The position numbers and the translations under genes were made by a program. The notes below the pieces were generated by a model. The model was not told the origin of the DNA. It saw only the letters and a program-made list of their open reading frames with translations, and did no database searches. From Macropodus opercularis (taxonomy: Eukaryota > Chordata > Actinopteri > Anabantiformes > Osphronemidae), in assembly GCA_030770545.1 (NCBI GenBank), contig CM061102.1, forward strand, positions 6,189,501-6,253,500: DNA of 64,000 bases, read 5' to 3'. Shown one piece after another: positions 41,301-52,300 of the stretch (position 1 is its first letter; every line of letters starts with the position of its first letter).

Positions 41301-43431
41301 CATACAAACAAGGATATTGAGCGGCTGTTACCTCATTCTTGGAGAACCTCAGAGACGACTCTGGAGATGAAAAAAGGATGCAAAGCATGAGACAGCTCCA
41401 TGCAGTAACACGCAATGAAATGCTGTTTAGTGGAATTAAGTAAAAGAATGTTTTGAATATGGTATCAGAGCAAGAAGCTGACAAACAGAAACAGTGCAGC
41501 ATTAAATTCCTGTGTCCAGTAATCTGTGCTAAACTGGTTGATGGTTGATGTTGATTCATAAAAATAAAATCTAAAAGCGAATTAGAATCAATGAGAATGT
41601 GGGTCTACCTATCTTGAGGGTCCTGCGGGCTCCATGCTTGTTGTTGTAGCAGATTCGCTGCAACTCACAGCGTCCCGTGAACTTCCTGACAACAAACTTC
41701 AGGCCTCGCCACAGTAGTTTACAATAGAGAAACGCAAAGAACTGGGTCACCACTCTGCAGAAGAAGAAGAACAAATGACAGGGATTAGACTGATGGACAC
41801 ATAGTTATATAGATAACAGATATATTGTACATGCACAATGATGTTAGAGATGCGTTTGTTTTTGTCTTTAGACCAGATTGTTGTTATATATAAACTATAA
41901 ATTACAAATAAGAAAAATAGTCCCTTTATAAAGCAAACAATCAGACACACTGAGGAATTAGAGTTAACACTGATAGGAAGAGAGAAATGTTGGATGCAGG
42001 CAGGAAAATGTTGCATAAAGTGGAGGAGTGGAAGTCAGCGACATTGTGGTTCACTGCTTTTCTACTAGGAGACACAGCAGATCAGAGTGGGCTATTTTTA
42101 CAGGTAACACGAGGAATAAAAATGGAAATGCGTCTTGGGAAATTCAGAGTGACCCACTAAGAGACTGTGGAGGCTAAATGATTTCCAGCTTTTACCTGTG
42201 TCAGGAAGGAAGGAAGGCAGAAATCTGCAGTAACATTAAACAGTAGTTGTCCTTATGCAGAAATAAATCCTTCTGATGCTGAGCGGCTGCTGCCTAGCAT
42301 CATCTTTCTAGTCAACAAATAGAAGTAAGTGTTCACCACCACTAAGTCCTCTTCTTTGGCTCATGATGAGACTGGCATGTTAAACATCCCTTTCATTTCC
42401 TTAACCTTCAAGCTGGAATCCTAGAAGGTTTGATGACCAAACTATCTGCTGCATAACCTCCCTTTTTTTATTGAGTGACTTTTTGTGTGCTGCTAGGTCT
42501 ATATTTTTTTTGACAGACAAGTTTCTGGCTTTCTGACTGTCCCAAAAACGTATAGATTAAAACGCCGACAGGAAAGGTGCTATTCAGTAAAAAAAAAAAA
42601 GTACAAACCCACTGCTTTGGACTTTTACCTCAGCTGTGGAGGTCTGTGTTTAAAGTTGGCTCCTGCAGATTCCTCAGTGAAAAGCGGTACTAAATCAGTG
42701 AGTACACTGTGACCAGCCAAAGCCATTAAGGTGCTGCATGAATCAGTTTTACATTGCAAGTACTAACAGCTTTATTTTAGCACATTAGTAAAAATAAAAC
42801 AGCCATCAGTAACGAACACTTTGGCAGCTGCTACCAGCCTCTGCAGTTAAAGGTTAATGAAGCTACAGTAAATTACTCTGAAAGTAAAAGTGATAAAAAA
42901 TGAAATTAAAACTAAAACATGCATCCACAGATTTAATTGCTTCAGTTTTACCTTATACAGCAGTGAAAGTAGCTGAAGATGAATATAGTAGATCTGTACG
43001 TTTTTTATGTTTAATATTATGATAGATGAGTTTGTATAAAGCCTTTGTTGATATTTTAAGCAGTTACTGTACAGATGTCTACATTTATGGATGAATACCA
43101 TCACATAAAACTATTAATAGAGCGCTTGGTTGACATGTACTTCATAATTAAAAGGATCTCCTCTCCAAACCACCCACTCTACATTGCAGCAGCCACTTAC
43201 AACACAATACCCATGCTTGAATGGGAGAACTGGGAATTCACAGGCTATTATTGGATTTCGTTTGACACTGCGGTAGATCGAAGATGAACACGAGATGTAT
43301 TAAAACAAGGGAAGTCGAGAATGTCCACTGAATTAATTCATGGTCGGTTATGAAATTAAAAACTAGTCCTGCCTGCATCGTTGCTATAATGGAGTCACAC
43401 TGACGTCTCGTTACCTGAGGAAATGCTTCAT
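38350..43431 (-). CDS. elmod1: ELMO domain-containing protein 1 (ARF/ARL GTPase-activating protein)
   Basis: ELMOD1 stimulates GTP hydrolysis by ARF and ARL GTPases (reported for ARL2, ARL3 and ARF6) and is prominent in neurons and inner-ear hair cells. Ten coding exons, listed 5' to 3' on the minus strand: 43431-43415, 41754-41609, 41360-41332, 41220-41123, 40958-40829, 40599-40466, 40288-40220, 39263-39213, 38992-38859, 38525-38350. All have GT-AG junctions and compatible phases, giving 327 residues against about 334 in the human protein. The protein starts MKHFLR as in mammals. The ELMO-family motif WCEIGFQGSDPKTDFRGMG spans residues 159-177, and its arginine at position 174 matches the catalytic GAP arginine of the family. 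The C-terminus keeps FWIEEDPSDIMEFNRVR and NPDMALCPHF. An N-terminal hydrophobic stretch (about residues 7-20) may aid membrane association. No frameshift or missing residue was seen. Identity is very secure; exon edges are hand-placed. Confidence 0.96.
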
Positions 43432-43484
43432 CTTGCCCGCTGTCACCCCTCAGGTGTCCTCTGTGGCTTTCGTCTGACTGATCA

Positions 43485-44030
43485 CCTGCGAACAGAGGAC
43501 ATGACAGTGTTTTCGGTCTTGAGGACGAGGCCGATGGACGCGCTCAGCCCGGGCCCGCGGCTCCGGAGCTGTCCGTGGTGCTGACGACTTAACGCGCCTC
43601 TAATCTGCTTCTTTCGGTTTTACCTCAGCTCCGACGCGATACAGCGATTACAACAGGCTACGAAGAGACCGAAACACAGACAAAAGCCCTGCTTGCGATC
43701 GTTAGTTACACCCTTACAGAGACATTCCCTCACAATGGGGCGATTGTTGCTCGATCGTCTCCTGGCTGATGAGCGAACTGTTCTCACCACCCGCAGCAAG
43801 GAACCATCCCCGTGACGTCGCTTCTCGAAACAAACTACTCGACAAACACAGTAAAATACAAGCCAACGCGTTCTCTTACCGATTCTCTAAGTACTAGGAG
43901 GCTGTTGGGCGGGATGCGGCGAGGTGCAAGCGCTTGGTCCTCTTCACTAGACTGCAGCCTGCCTTTCCTCCATGATGACACCAACTGACTGACGCTGCTC
44001 AGGAGGTACAGTCTAAAAGCCACAGCACAG
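43485..44030 (-). promoter_or_regulatory. elmod1: ELMOD1 5' UTR exons and CpG-rich promoter region
   Basis: The exon carrying the start codon has an acceptor placing its 5' edge at 43,485, so 43,432-43,485 is 5' UTR and contains no upstream ATG. Two plausible noncoding first exons precede it. One ends at 43,880 (AATCG before GTAAGAG); the other ends at 43,624 (GCTGAG before GTAAAACC). The surrounding 43,520-43,960 is GC- and CpG-rich, unlike the flanking introns, which fits a TATA-less promoter. The transcription start is not defined. Having two donors suggests alternative first exons or promoters, but only transcript data can tell. Confidence 0.55.
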
Positions 44031-44580
44031 CAGCGCAGTGCAGAAAACGAGTTAAAATCCCCAGCAGTTTAATAAATACACTACATATAGGCTATGTTCC
44101 CTTTCCTCCGGTGCTGCTCTAGGGGTAAAGAAAGCCTGCGGATTTTCCCATAAGTGACTAAATTGACAAAAACAATGTTTATTCCTGAACAGCCGTCTTT
44201 GTACGTTCAGCTCATGGCACGCTGTCCCTACAACACTTCTCCACCGTTTTTCATTTTCAAACGTGCACAAATTCATTTTTGGCCACTTGGAGGGAGCAGA
44301 ACAAGCTGTAAACACAACAGTGTCAAAGTTCTTCTGCTGCTCACCAAGCAGTTGCTTAGTTACACAGAGCAAGGATGAGTAAACTGTTTACACAAAATTT
44401 ACTTTACATGTTAGTATATATATTAGCATGAAATTATTATTAGAAATATGTTTTTGTTATTAAGAATATTTCAAGAACTGAGATGTTTTAATGACAAAAT
44501 CTGTAACACTAACAACTAACCAATAACTCTGTAACACTAATGTGACAGACATTATGAGGAAACAAGTATATATAAAAATG
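44031..44580. other. Short intergenic spacer between SLC35F2 and ELMOD1
   Basis: This is under 600 bases between the last SLC35F2 poly(A) signal and the ELMOD1 first-exon region. I see no coding exon and no sarcolipin-like reading frame, although SLN lies between these genes in human. Transcription runs right to left on both sides, so SLC35F2 termination occurs close to the ELMOD1 promoter. Confidence 0.5.
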
Positions 44581-45047
44581 TTTATTTCTTTAAAAGTATT
44601 AAATGCTTTACTTTTGGCAGAGGTTGCCAATGTACATTACATTATATTTGGCATATAACAAAATGACATGTGTTTCAAAACAGCACCTGAAACAACTGAA
44701 TAAAAATTAAAATACAACTTGGTAACAGGTCTGTGTTCGTGATACACTGGATTGTAAACAGGTGATTTATTAAATATGATGTAAAAAAGGAATAAAAGAC
44801 TGATAAGTGAATGATCATGTCTGGGACAGTACGTCGTGTACAGCATGATGCAGTAACAGATGACACTTGATCATTGTTTATAAAGAATTATGTTATTTCC
44901 CAAATAAACAAACATCTTCTGGCCAAGTGCAAAACAATGTGTACTTCTGTAAGAATGTGTAAAAACTGACCTTTGTCCACTGACCTACACTACTATAAAA
45001 AAATAAAAAACTGAAAGGCCACCTTTTCTCCATCCAGTGAGTTTTAG
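44581..45047 (-). terminator. slc35f2: SLC35F2 3' UTR with two poly(A) signals
   Basis: On the minus strand, downstream of the stop codon at 45,048, canonical AATAAA hexamers lie at 44,766-44,771 (about 280 bases past the stop) and 44,581-44,586 (about 465 bases). Either could direct cleavage. The interval is AT-rich and noncoding. Confidence 0.6.
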
Positions 45048-48000
45048 TCATAGAGCAGCAACAGCTGTGAGAGGCTCAGGACTGTGAGCTTCTTCATTTG
45101 GTGCGAGTAACTGGTGCTCACAACAGGAGCTCTGAGCTGTGTGATCAGCCAACACTTCAGCATGGTTGTCCTCAGGTAAAGCAGAATATGTGGGGACAGC
45201 ATTGAACATGATAAAACCCACAGTGATGACAACAAAGGAGATGATGTACAGGACTGAAAACTGTGGATGAAACACAGGATAGATTATTAATATTTCAAAG
45301 ATGTCTAACAAGTTTTCATCAACATTTGAGAAGTTGAGAATAAAAGTGAATCTGACAGCAGCATGACAGAACAAGCTACTATCACCCCAACACTCACTGT
45401 GTACTGGAAGAGGAAGAGACCGCAGAAGAGGCTGAAGAGGTCGGCGGTGAGCAGAGAGAGGTTGACGGCCGTAGCACTAGTTAACCTCATCACAACAGGC
45501 ATGAAGCTGTACAGTCCATACATACACGCGACATAGACTGCAAACAGCACGGCTGCATAAAAAACAAATGGACGTCACTTAGAGACGGTTTCAGGCAACA
45601 CTGCTTTAAATGCGTCTCAAGTGAAGATTGGGCAATTTGTCAGATGCTGTAAAGTTAACGTACAAATACGAAGGTCCCACTTTATTGCTGCTACGGCCCA
45701 AGTTTCCAGCACAGCTCTACAAAGCCAAGACACATTAAAATGAGGATGCTAAGAAAAGCATTGCGGGTAAAACAGACTTCAAACAACGGTGAAAATGGTA
45801 ATAATACATAAAGAACACAGAAAGAAGACATTTGAAATTTACCCCACAGTAAAAAGTCTGGGGTAATGTGAACATGTCATCTCCACTGTGTCATGTTATT
45901 GTGTCTACACACTCTACACATGCGCTGTAGTTTCCTGAAATTAAGTCTCTCCTTGTGCGAGAATGTGCGAATAATTCAGTACACAATTCCCCACAATGTT
46001 AAAAGCAGATTCTCCCAATCTTGTCTGGAGTTAACATGTTAAAATAGCTCAATTCTCTCAGAGTTACGCTGCAGGCATTGTTATTGCAATGTCATAGAGT
46101 CACTGGTACAGCAAAATTTGAACTAAATACAGTAAACCTCAACCTACAGCTGTATGCCACTGATGAGAGTCCCAAAGAGGCCCATCATACCCAGGAATTC
46201 AACCCGGCTCAAGTTCTTCACAGTGTGCTCTTGGCACACATTGGATACAGCGTAGAGAACGGCGCTGAGCAGAACCAAACCATCACCCAGTGCAACATCA
46301 CTGGCTGTAAGAAAGATGGTTATAGGTAAGCATTTAAAAGAATATATTATATTCAAAAGTTAAATATAGCTAACTGATGCACACAATAACATAAAAGCTG
46401 TTTTCTTACTGGATCCCTGATTTCTTCCAGCAAGGATGTCTGCCCCTACCATGGCTCCCACACCCAGCAAACACACCACTACAGCTAAAAAGTGGATGAG
46501 CCGGTAGCGAGTTTTTAGGAAGAACCAGGAAAGGAGCATCAAAACTGGGATCACAAAGCAGTCGAGCAGCTGAAACACACGGTCACAACAACAGATTGAT
46601 ACTAGAAACATCAATATAGTAACATTGATATGAACAGTATACTTCACAGTGCAACACGTTTCACCTACCTGTATACTCGTCAGAGTGGTATACTGATACG
46701 CCTTCACAACGGCATAGTTTGCTTCCACATCTGCCAGACCCATCAACAAATACTTCCACCACTTGGTTTTTAAAATTTGTAAAATGTTTCTGTCATCTAT
46801 AGAAACAACCAAGGTTTACATTAGAGCAAAAATTGAAAATAATGAATCATAAATAATTAGAAGTTGTGCCCTTTCCTTCTTGGCCTACCCAACATTATTA
46901 TTGTATACATTTTTTAGTATCTATTTTTACAATTTTCAACAATTTGAAATGATCTTGAATGAACAGCTGTCTGACCTTTGCGTGTGCTGAGGATGGTGGT
47001 GTAAACGAGGAGCAGCAGGGCATAGTTGAGGAAGCTCTGCAGCATGGGCGTCTCCACCTGAGCATCGGCCAGGTACTGGCAGCTCACTGCAGTCCCACAG
47101 ATGAGCAGGGACAAGACTTGGCCCATGACTATAGTTTTGAGCAGGCGCCTTGAGGGTGCAAAAAAAAACATTGTAAGTTAGCCATAACAGGCACAACAGC
47201 AGGCGCTGTCAACGGTTTCTCAGCCTCTTGAAGATGCACTTGAACATATAATCTAAACACATGTTTGGATGATGTTTTTTTTATTTGTTTGAGCTCAAAC
47301 AGTGTGTTCACGTGATAAGAGGAGCAAGAATGACCCAAACTCTGAGCATCTGTTCAACCATCTTTCAATACCTACCAGGGATTTTGTGATGTGACAAGTC
47401 CAACTCTTCAGCATGAGTTTGAGTAAACATGTGGATGAGTGCTCACCATGTAAAGACATCCTTTAAGCTGTATGAACCACAGGCACCCTTCCATTTGTCA
47501 CAAAATCTCTCCTCTACAAGCTCCTCCATGTCTGGAACTTTAGCCTAGAAAGACAAAAGAAAAGATCAATCGGTTTAAATTGTAAAGATTAACGTCTTTT
47601 AAATTTACTGTCTTCGTTAGACTGCACACAGAACCAAATCTTCACAGGAATGTGAAACCCGTGGCGTTGCTCAGAAAAAAATCCTCCTCCTAAAATGAGC
47701 TGTCAGTGGCCTCCGAGCTGCCAAACGTGACTCTTAAACACAAATGACTAGTCTGACTTGTATCCTCTATGCAGTAAAGGGAGAATATATCCAATTCAGG
47801 TTTAACATGAAGCGACTAGCAGACTTTGTTGACATTGGAGGCGTCTACACTGTTACAGTAGGATGACTGAACGTGGAAGCGCGTTTAGCTAAAGATGATT
47901 CAACTAATTAAACTAAATTATTGTTAATATTACAAATATCACTGACTTAATTGGATTATAAAAATGAAAACTTTTACTGCCGATAACCTTCGTTTAATCG

Positions 48001-48141
48001 TAGTTTCCCGCTTCAAGGAACGAGAAAAGGCGTCATTCGTTTGCCACTGTAAAACCCCAACAGATTTAAACGTAACCTGCGTAAAACCGCTACACTAATA
48101 TAAAACAATCGGTGTCTACATACGTGTCCTTCTTTAATCAT
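45048..48141 (-). CDS. slc35f2: Solute carrier family 35 member F2, multi-pass transporter
   Basis: SLC35F2 belongs to the drug/metabolite transporter superfamily. The human protein imports the drug YM155 and has been reported to carry queuine and queuosine. Nine coding exons, listed 5' to 3' on the minus strand: 48141-48124, 47544-47447, 47148-46976, 46796-46669, 46569-46410, 46304-46148, 45716-45664, 45552-45398, 45260-45048. They splice in phase to 384 residues (human 374). Hallmarks include GQVLSLLICGTAVSCQYLA, KWWKYLLMGLADVEANY, YQYTTLTSIQLLDCF, VCLLGVGAMVGADILAGR, SRVEFLGMMGLFGTLISGIQ and LYSFMPVV. About ten hydrophobic segments are visible, with hydrophilic ends predicted to be cytosolic. 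The 53-base exon at 45,664-45,716 is short and diverged; its GTACGT donor restores a full-length alignment. The start is the ATG at 48,141 (MIKEGH...). The methionine early in exon 2 is an alternative start. The paralogue SLC35F1 is less likely because of synteny with CUL5 and ELMOD1. Confidence 0.93.
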
Positions 48142-48182
48142 AACATTTGCTTGGAAAGGCTCCAGACGGATTTACGTCCCAT
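48138..48182 (-). promoter_or_regulatory. Upstream ORF overlapping the SLC35F2 start codon
   Basis: In the presumed 5' leader an ATG at 48,182-48,180 in good Kozak context (A at -3, G at +4) opens a 14-residue frame. It ends at TGA 48,140-48,138. That TGA shares bases with the main ATG in an ATGA overlap, so terminating ribosomes stop exactly at the coding start. A leader like this usually lowers main-frame translation or makes it depend on reinitiation. It matters only if transcription starts upstream of 48,182, which the promoter boxes suggest. Confidence 0.55.
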
Positions 48183-48276
48183 GTTCATTTAAACACCGAT
48201 CAGTCACGACCCACGAGGAGCTACTTCGCCTTCGTGTAAGTCAACCTAGCCTCTAGTGGTATCCGGGCCCAGGCCA

Positions 48277-48303
48277 GGGCCCCGCCCCCTGCGCTCTGAT
48301 TGG
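48277..48303 (-). promoter_or_regulatory. GC box and CCAAT box of the SLC35F2 promoter
   Basis: On the minus strand, the inverted CCAAT box (48,299-48,303 within AACCAATCAGA, a full NF-Y consensus) is followed about 10 bases downstream by a GC box (around 48,280-48,289, GGGGGCGGGGC, Sp1/KLF type). The two lie about 140-160 bases upstream of the coding ATG, a spacing typical of TATA-less housekeeping promoters. No TATA box is seen. They may also influence CUL5 on the other strand. Confidence 0.65.
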
Positions 48304-49319
48304 TTGACGAAAAGCTCAATGACCTGTGCACCGCGCAAACAAACTTGATAGTATGTGTCAAGAATATATAGGGGAACAGTATCTGTCCACATATTTTCAC
48401 GTCATAGTTCAACCTTGGCGTTTGTTATCCTTACATGAAGATGTATCCGTGTTGTGTTTGAGTAAGTATTTGGCCAAGATAACCGGACACACACACGGCA
48501 TCATTCCAGAGCCATCATGCTGATTATAGAAAACAATAATTGTCCTTGGAGCAGCAAAAACACTGTTTTCCAAGCTCCTGTTTCACACGCAGAGTCCTGT
48601 TGGTGAACAGTTTGAACTGTGTTTGATTTGAACTACGAACCTGACTCTTCTTGGCATAAATATTCATTTACTTAACTTTACCTTTAATTTCTGTAGAATT
48701 GCTACACAAAGCCTGGACAACTTACATTTTGGGCAAATATCCAGATTCCCTAAAACGAAAACATATCAACTGACATTTTTTGTGATATTGTTTACATGTA
48801 TTTTCTCTGTAAAAAAACTAAACTAATGATGCCGGTATTTCCTGTGTTTAGGTATGTAGTGCATAACTGTGCGATTCAAATTTAAAGTATAGGCAAACAC
48901 TAAAACATTGATACCTCTGAGGTCCTTAAAGGTTTTTCCGCATTTCACTGCTTGAAATTACTTGATGTAACATCAGACTGGGAACATTTAATCTGTACAA
49001 TGGGTAAGAAAAAAGCGTTAATTCAAACCAGTTTCCTCATGTTTTGTTATATTTAATGTGGTAATTTATGTGTTTGACCGTTTTCTTTTTGTTCGTCTTG
49101 TTTTGTGCAGTCTACAATACTGTATTCAATTTAATTTATGAATCTTGTCTAAATGTATAAAATCCAAAACAAACTATTTATTATGTGGTTTAGATGAACG
49201 TATAAGACAAAAACTGTATATTATGTGTACTGTTATATTAAGTGATATTTTAATTAACTTAAATTAAATCCTGTTATTTAGAAATCTAATGTGATATGGT
49301 TAATCTTCGCCCGTCGTGT
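48304..49319. other. Divergent intergenic interval, SLC35F2 to CUL5
   Basis: About 1.0 kb of AT-rich sequence separates the two head-to-head promoters. In human the gene RAB39A lies here. No Rab-type GTP-binding motif or exon is present on either strand. Nothing else recognisable was found. Confidence 0.6.
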
Positions 49320-49359
49320 AATGCTCGCGAGAGTTTACGAGAGGATAAGTTCAGGGAAC
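49320..49359 (+). promoter_or_regulatory. cul5: CUL5 proximal promoter/5' UTR with CGCGAGAG motif
   Basis: CTCGCGAGAG at 49,324-49,333 matches the core of the TCTCGCGAGA palindrome found in TATA-less housekeeping promoters. It lies only 26 bases before the CUL5 ATG, so it is close to, or just inside, the transcribed leader. The start codon context (AACATGG) is a strong Kozak match. Confidence 0.5.
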
Positions 49360-52300
49360 ATGGCGACGTCTAATTTGCTAAAGGTAGGAGCCACTTTAAT
49401 TCAATTATTTGTATTTAACGCTGGGCGGATTGCTTGTCACTTGTGTAATGTAATGTTGGCGTTTAGCTCTAACCCTAACAAACACTACGCTGCACTCGTA
49501 TGTGACTGTGCTGTCAGTGCTGACTTTAGCTGGGAACAGTTAAGTTACATCTGGCTAACATTAGCTAACTATCAGTAATGTAGCTGGCTACATTATAGCT
49601 TATTATGAAAGAAAGAGGCAGACACGTTGAAGACGGGAAGACATGGGGATAGATAACCGGTAGCAGACCTATCGCTAGTTTATTCTATGCTCAAATATAA
49701 TATTAGGCTGAGTACACGTTAGCTGCAAAGCTCATGATCTGTCACTGAATGGATCAGGAACCTTCAGCTGACCAGCCCCTTGAACACATGCTAAATCCTA
49801 CCAGAAGCCACAATCGTAGTGAATTATGTGCATGGAGTGAACGCAAATCCGCTGTTTACCAATCTAAGTTTAACAGGAATCTGTGGTGCTGTGGGTAATT
49901 AAATAAAAAGGCACGTCGTCACTCAGAGGCACAGTGGGTGGCAGATAGGCAGAGTACAGAGGAAAAGGCGTCGCAGTTCAAACACAAGTCTGTTGCAAGG
50001 GAAATTAGCGCCTGTGTATCGTGGACAGATAACTATGCCACAACATGCACGTACAGTAATCTAGGCTGTACTGATCGCTTGCCTGAGAGCAGGTCGCGTC
50101 TTGCACTGCAATAACATGAAAACATCACACAAACCTTAATATTGCAGGCATCTATCCTAATGCTAACATCTGGTAGAATAAGCATTTAATATATGTTTGT
50201 CATACATTACTATTCATTATTTTCTGTTTAAAAAATATTTTGTATTTTCCAGCAGTGTGTTGGTATCTTCATGGTTCTTTTGTTTACTGTTGTGCCAGGT
50301 GCCTTTTGGAACAAGAATAACTAAAATATATACGATAGTAACTGGCTTTATTTTTTTGTCAATGCTTTTAATTAAGGAACATCAGGCTTCACCCACTTTA
50401 AAGATCGTAAATAGTTGAAGTCATGATTTTCATTTGTCTGTTTACAGAACAAAGGCTCCCTCCAGTTTGAGGATAAATGGGACTTGATGCGTCCCATAGT
50501 ACTGAAGCTCCTACGGCAGGAGTCCGTCACCAAACAACAGTGGTTTGACCTATTCTCGTAAGTTCGCAGACACAGCACTGTATCCATCTGCTTTCAGCTT
50601 TGGCATAATATCAAAGTGTTGCAGGCAGTCATACGTGACATATGTCTCTTCATTGTTTCCACAGAGACGTCCATGCTGTATGCTTGTGGGACGACAAAGG
50701 TCCAGCAAAGATACACCAGGCTCTCAAAGAGGACATCCTAGATTTTATCAAACAAGCACAAGCAGTAAGACTTGGACCACAATAGAGTTTTTTGTCTCAG
50801 GATATTTAATTTATCAGGATATTTATTTAGGTTGTTTCATGTCAAAGCTATATTTTGTCCCATTTGTGGACCATATTCATAATGTAAATGTCACTCAGGT
50901 GTGGGTTTCTTTTTGTTTTGTTGTTTTTACTAATTGCTACACATCATTTACATATTTTTAGGTGCGGTTTTCCTTTAACATTATGGTTTACAGCCTGTAA
51001 ACTATACTCACAGGATCTAAATGGTGCTAATCAGCCTTTCTCTGTGTTTCTCACTTCTTCTCAGAGGGTGTTGAGTCACCAGGATGATACAGCACTGCTA
51101 AAGGCTTACATTGTGGAGTGGAGGAAGTTCTTCACACAGTGTGACATCTTGCCCAAGCCTTTCTGCCAGCTGGAGATCACTCTGATGGGCAAGCAAGGAA
51201 GCAGCAAGAAGTCTAACATGGAGGACAGCATCGTCCGCAAGGTGAGGAGGAGCAGGAGTTCTGCAAATAGGAGAAAATGTGTTTTTGTTCTCCTGTAACT
51301 ATTTTTGTGTCCCTGTCCCCACTGTGCAGTTAATGTTGGACACATGGAATGAGTCCATCTTCTCCAACATTAAAAACAGGCTCCAGGATAGCGCCATGAA
51401 GCTTGTGCATGCTGAGAGGCTGGGAGAGGCCTTTGACTCCCAGCTGGTCATTGGAGTGCGGGAGTCCTACGGTGAGAAACCATAACAAAGGTCATCTTAC
51501 TGAATATTTACCTTACTGTACAGAGTGAGTCCTTTCAGACTTCCTAAAAGAAATATTTTTGCTGAACAAAAACATCAGCATAGGAGCATAGTTGCCTAGA
51601 ACCCTCATAATTAAACCTTTGCATACAATGCTGATGTATTGTGGATGAACAAAACAAGTTTTTACACAACTTTCCATAATTTGGATGCGAACAGTTTTCA
51701 ACAGCAGAAAGGTAAATAAGATTATTGTTAGTTTAGTCATCCAGCGGCGATCCTCTGCCATCAAATCCTTTCTATTTCCCGTTTTCAATAATGGCTTTCT
51801 TTCTCTGGGCAGTGAACCTGTGCTCCAACCCTGATGACAAGCTGCAGATTTACAGGGACAACTTTGAGAAAGCATACATGGATTCTACTGAGAGGTTCTA
51901 CAGAACTCAGGCGCCTGCCTACCTGCAGCAAAATGGGGTCCAAAACTACATGAAATATGTGAGTAATCTGTGTATTGAAATTGCAGATGTAGGCATGATA
52001 TGTGTATTAAATCTGGAGTGGAATAAATCTACATAAAACTATAAATAATAGGTAAGTTCGATAACTCTATTTGCACCAGGCTGATTCAAAGCTGAGGGAG
52101 GAGGAGAAACGTGCGCTACGATACCTGGAAACAAGACGGGACTGCAACTCTGTACAAGCTGTGAGTTTTCGCATTGTGCTCCTTTGCTGACAGTTATTAT
52201 TTTTTAATGTTTTTAAAGTTGGAATTTACTGTAGATCTCATATTTCTCATATATTTTTACTTTTTAGTTAATGGAGTGTTGCGTCAATGCACTGGTAACA

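Noticed and set aside
43835..44023. Possible 62-residue upstream ORF in ELMOD1 exon 1
   Set aside because: The putative start is GTG, not ATG. If the exon is spliced to 43,485 the frame meets a stop before the main ATG, so there is no evidence it is translated.
44031..44580. Search for sarcolipin (SLN) between ELMOD1 and SLC35F2
   Set aside because: No short hydrophobic frame resembling the sarcolipin membrane helix was found. Absence by eye is weak evidence, so no claim is made.
45841..45885. Alternative candidate for the short SLC35F2 exon (minus strand, near 45,845-45,888)
   Set aside because: It is open and flanked by AG and GT, but its phase does not fit the following exon and its translation does not resemble the transporter. 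45,664-45,716 fits both.
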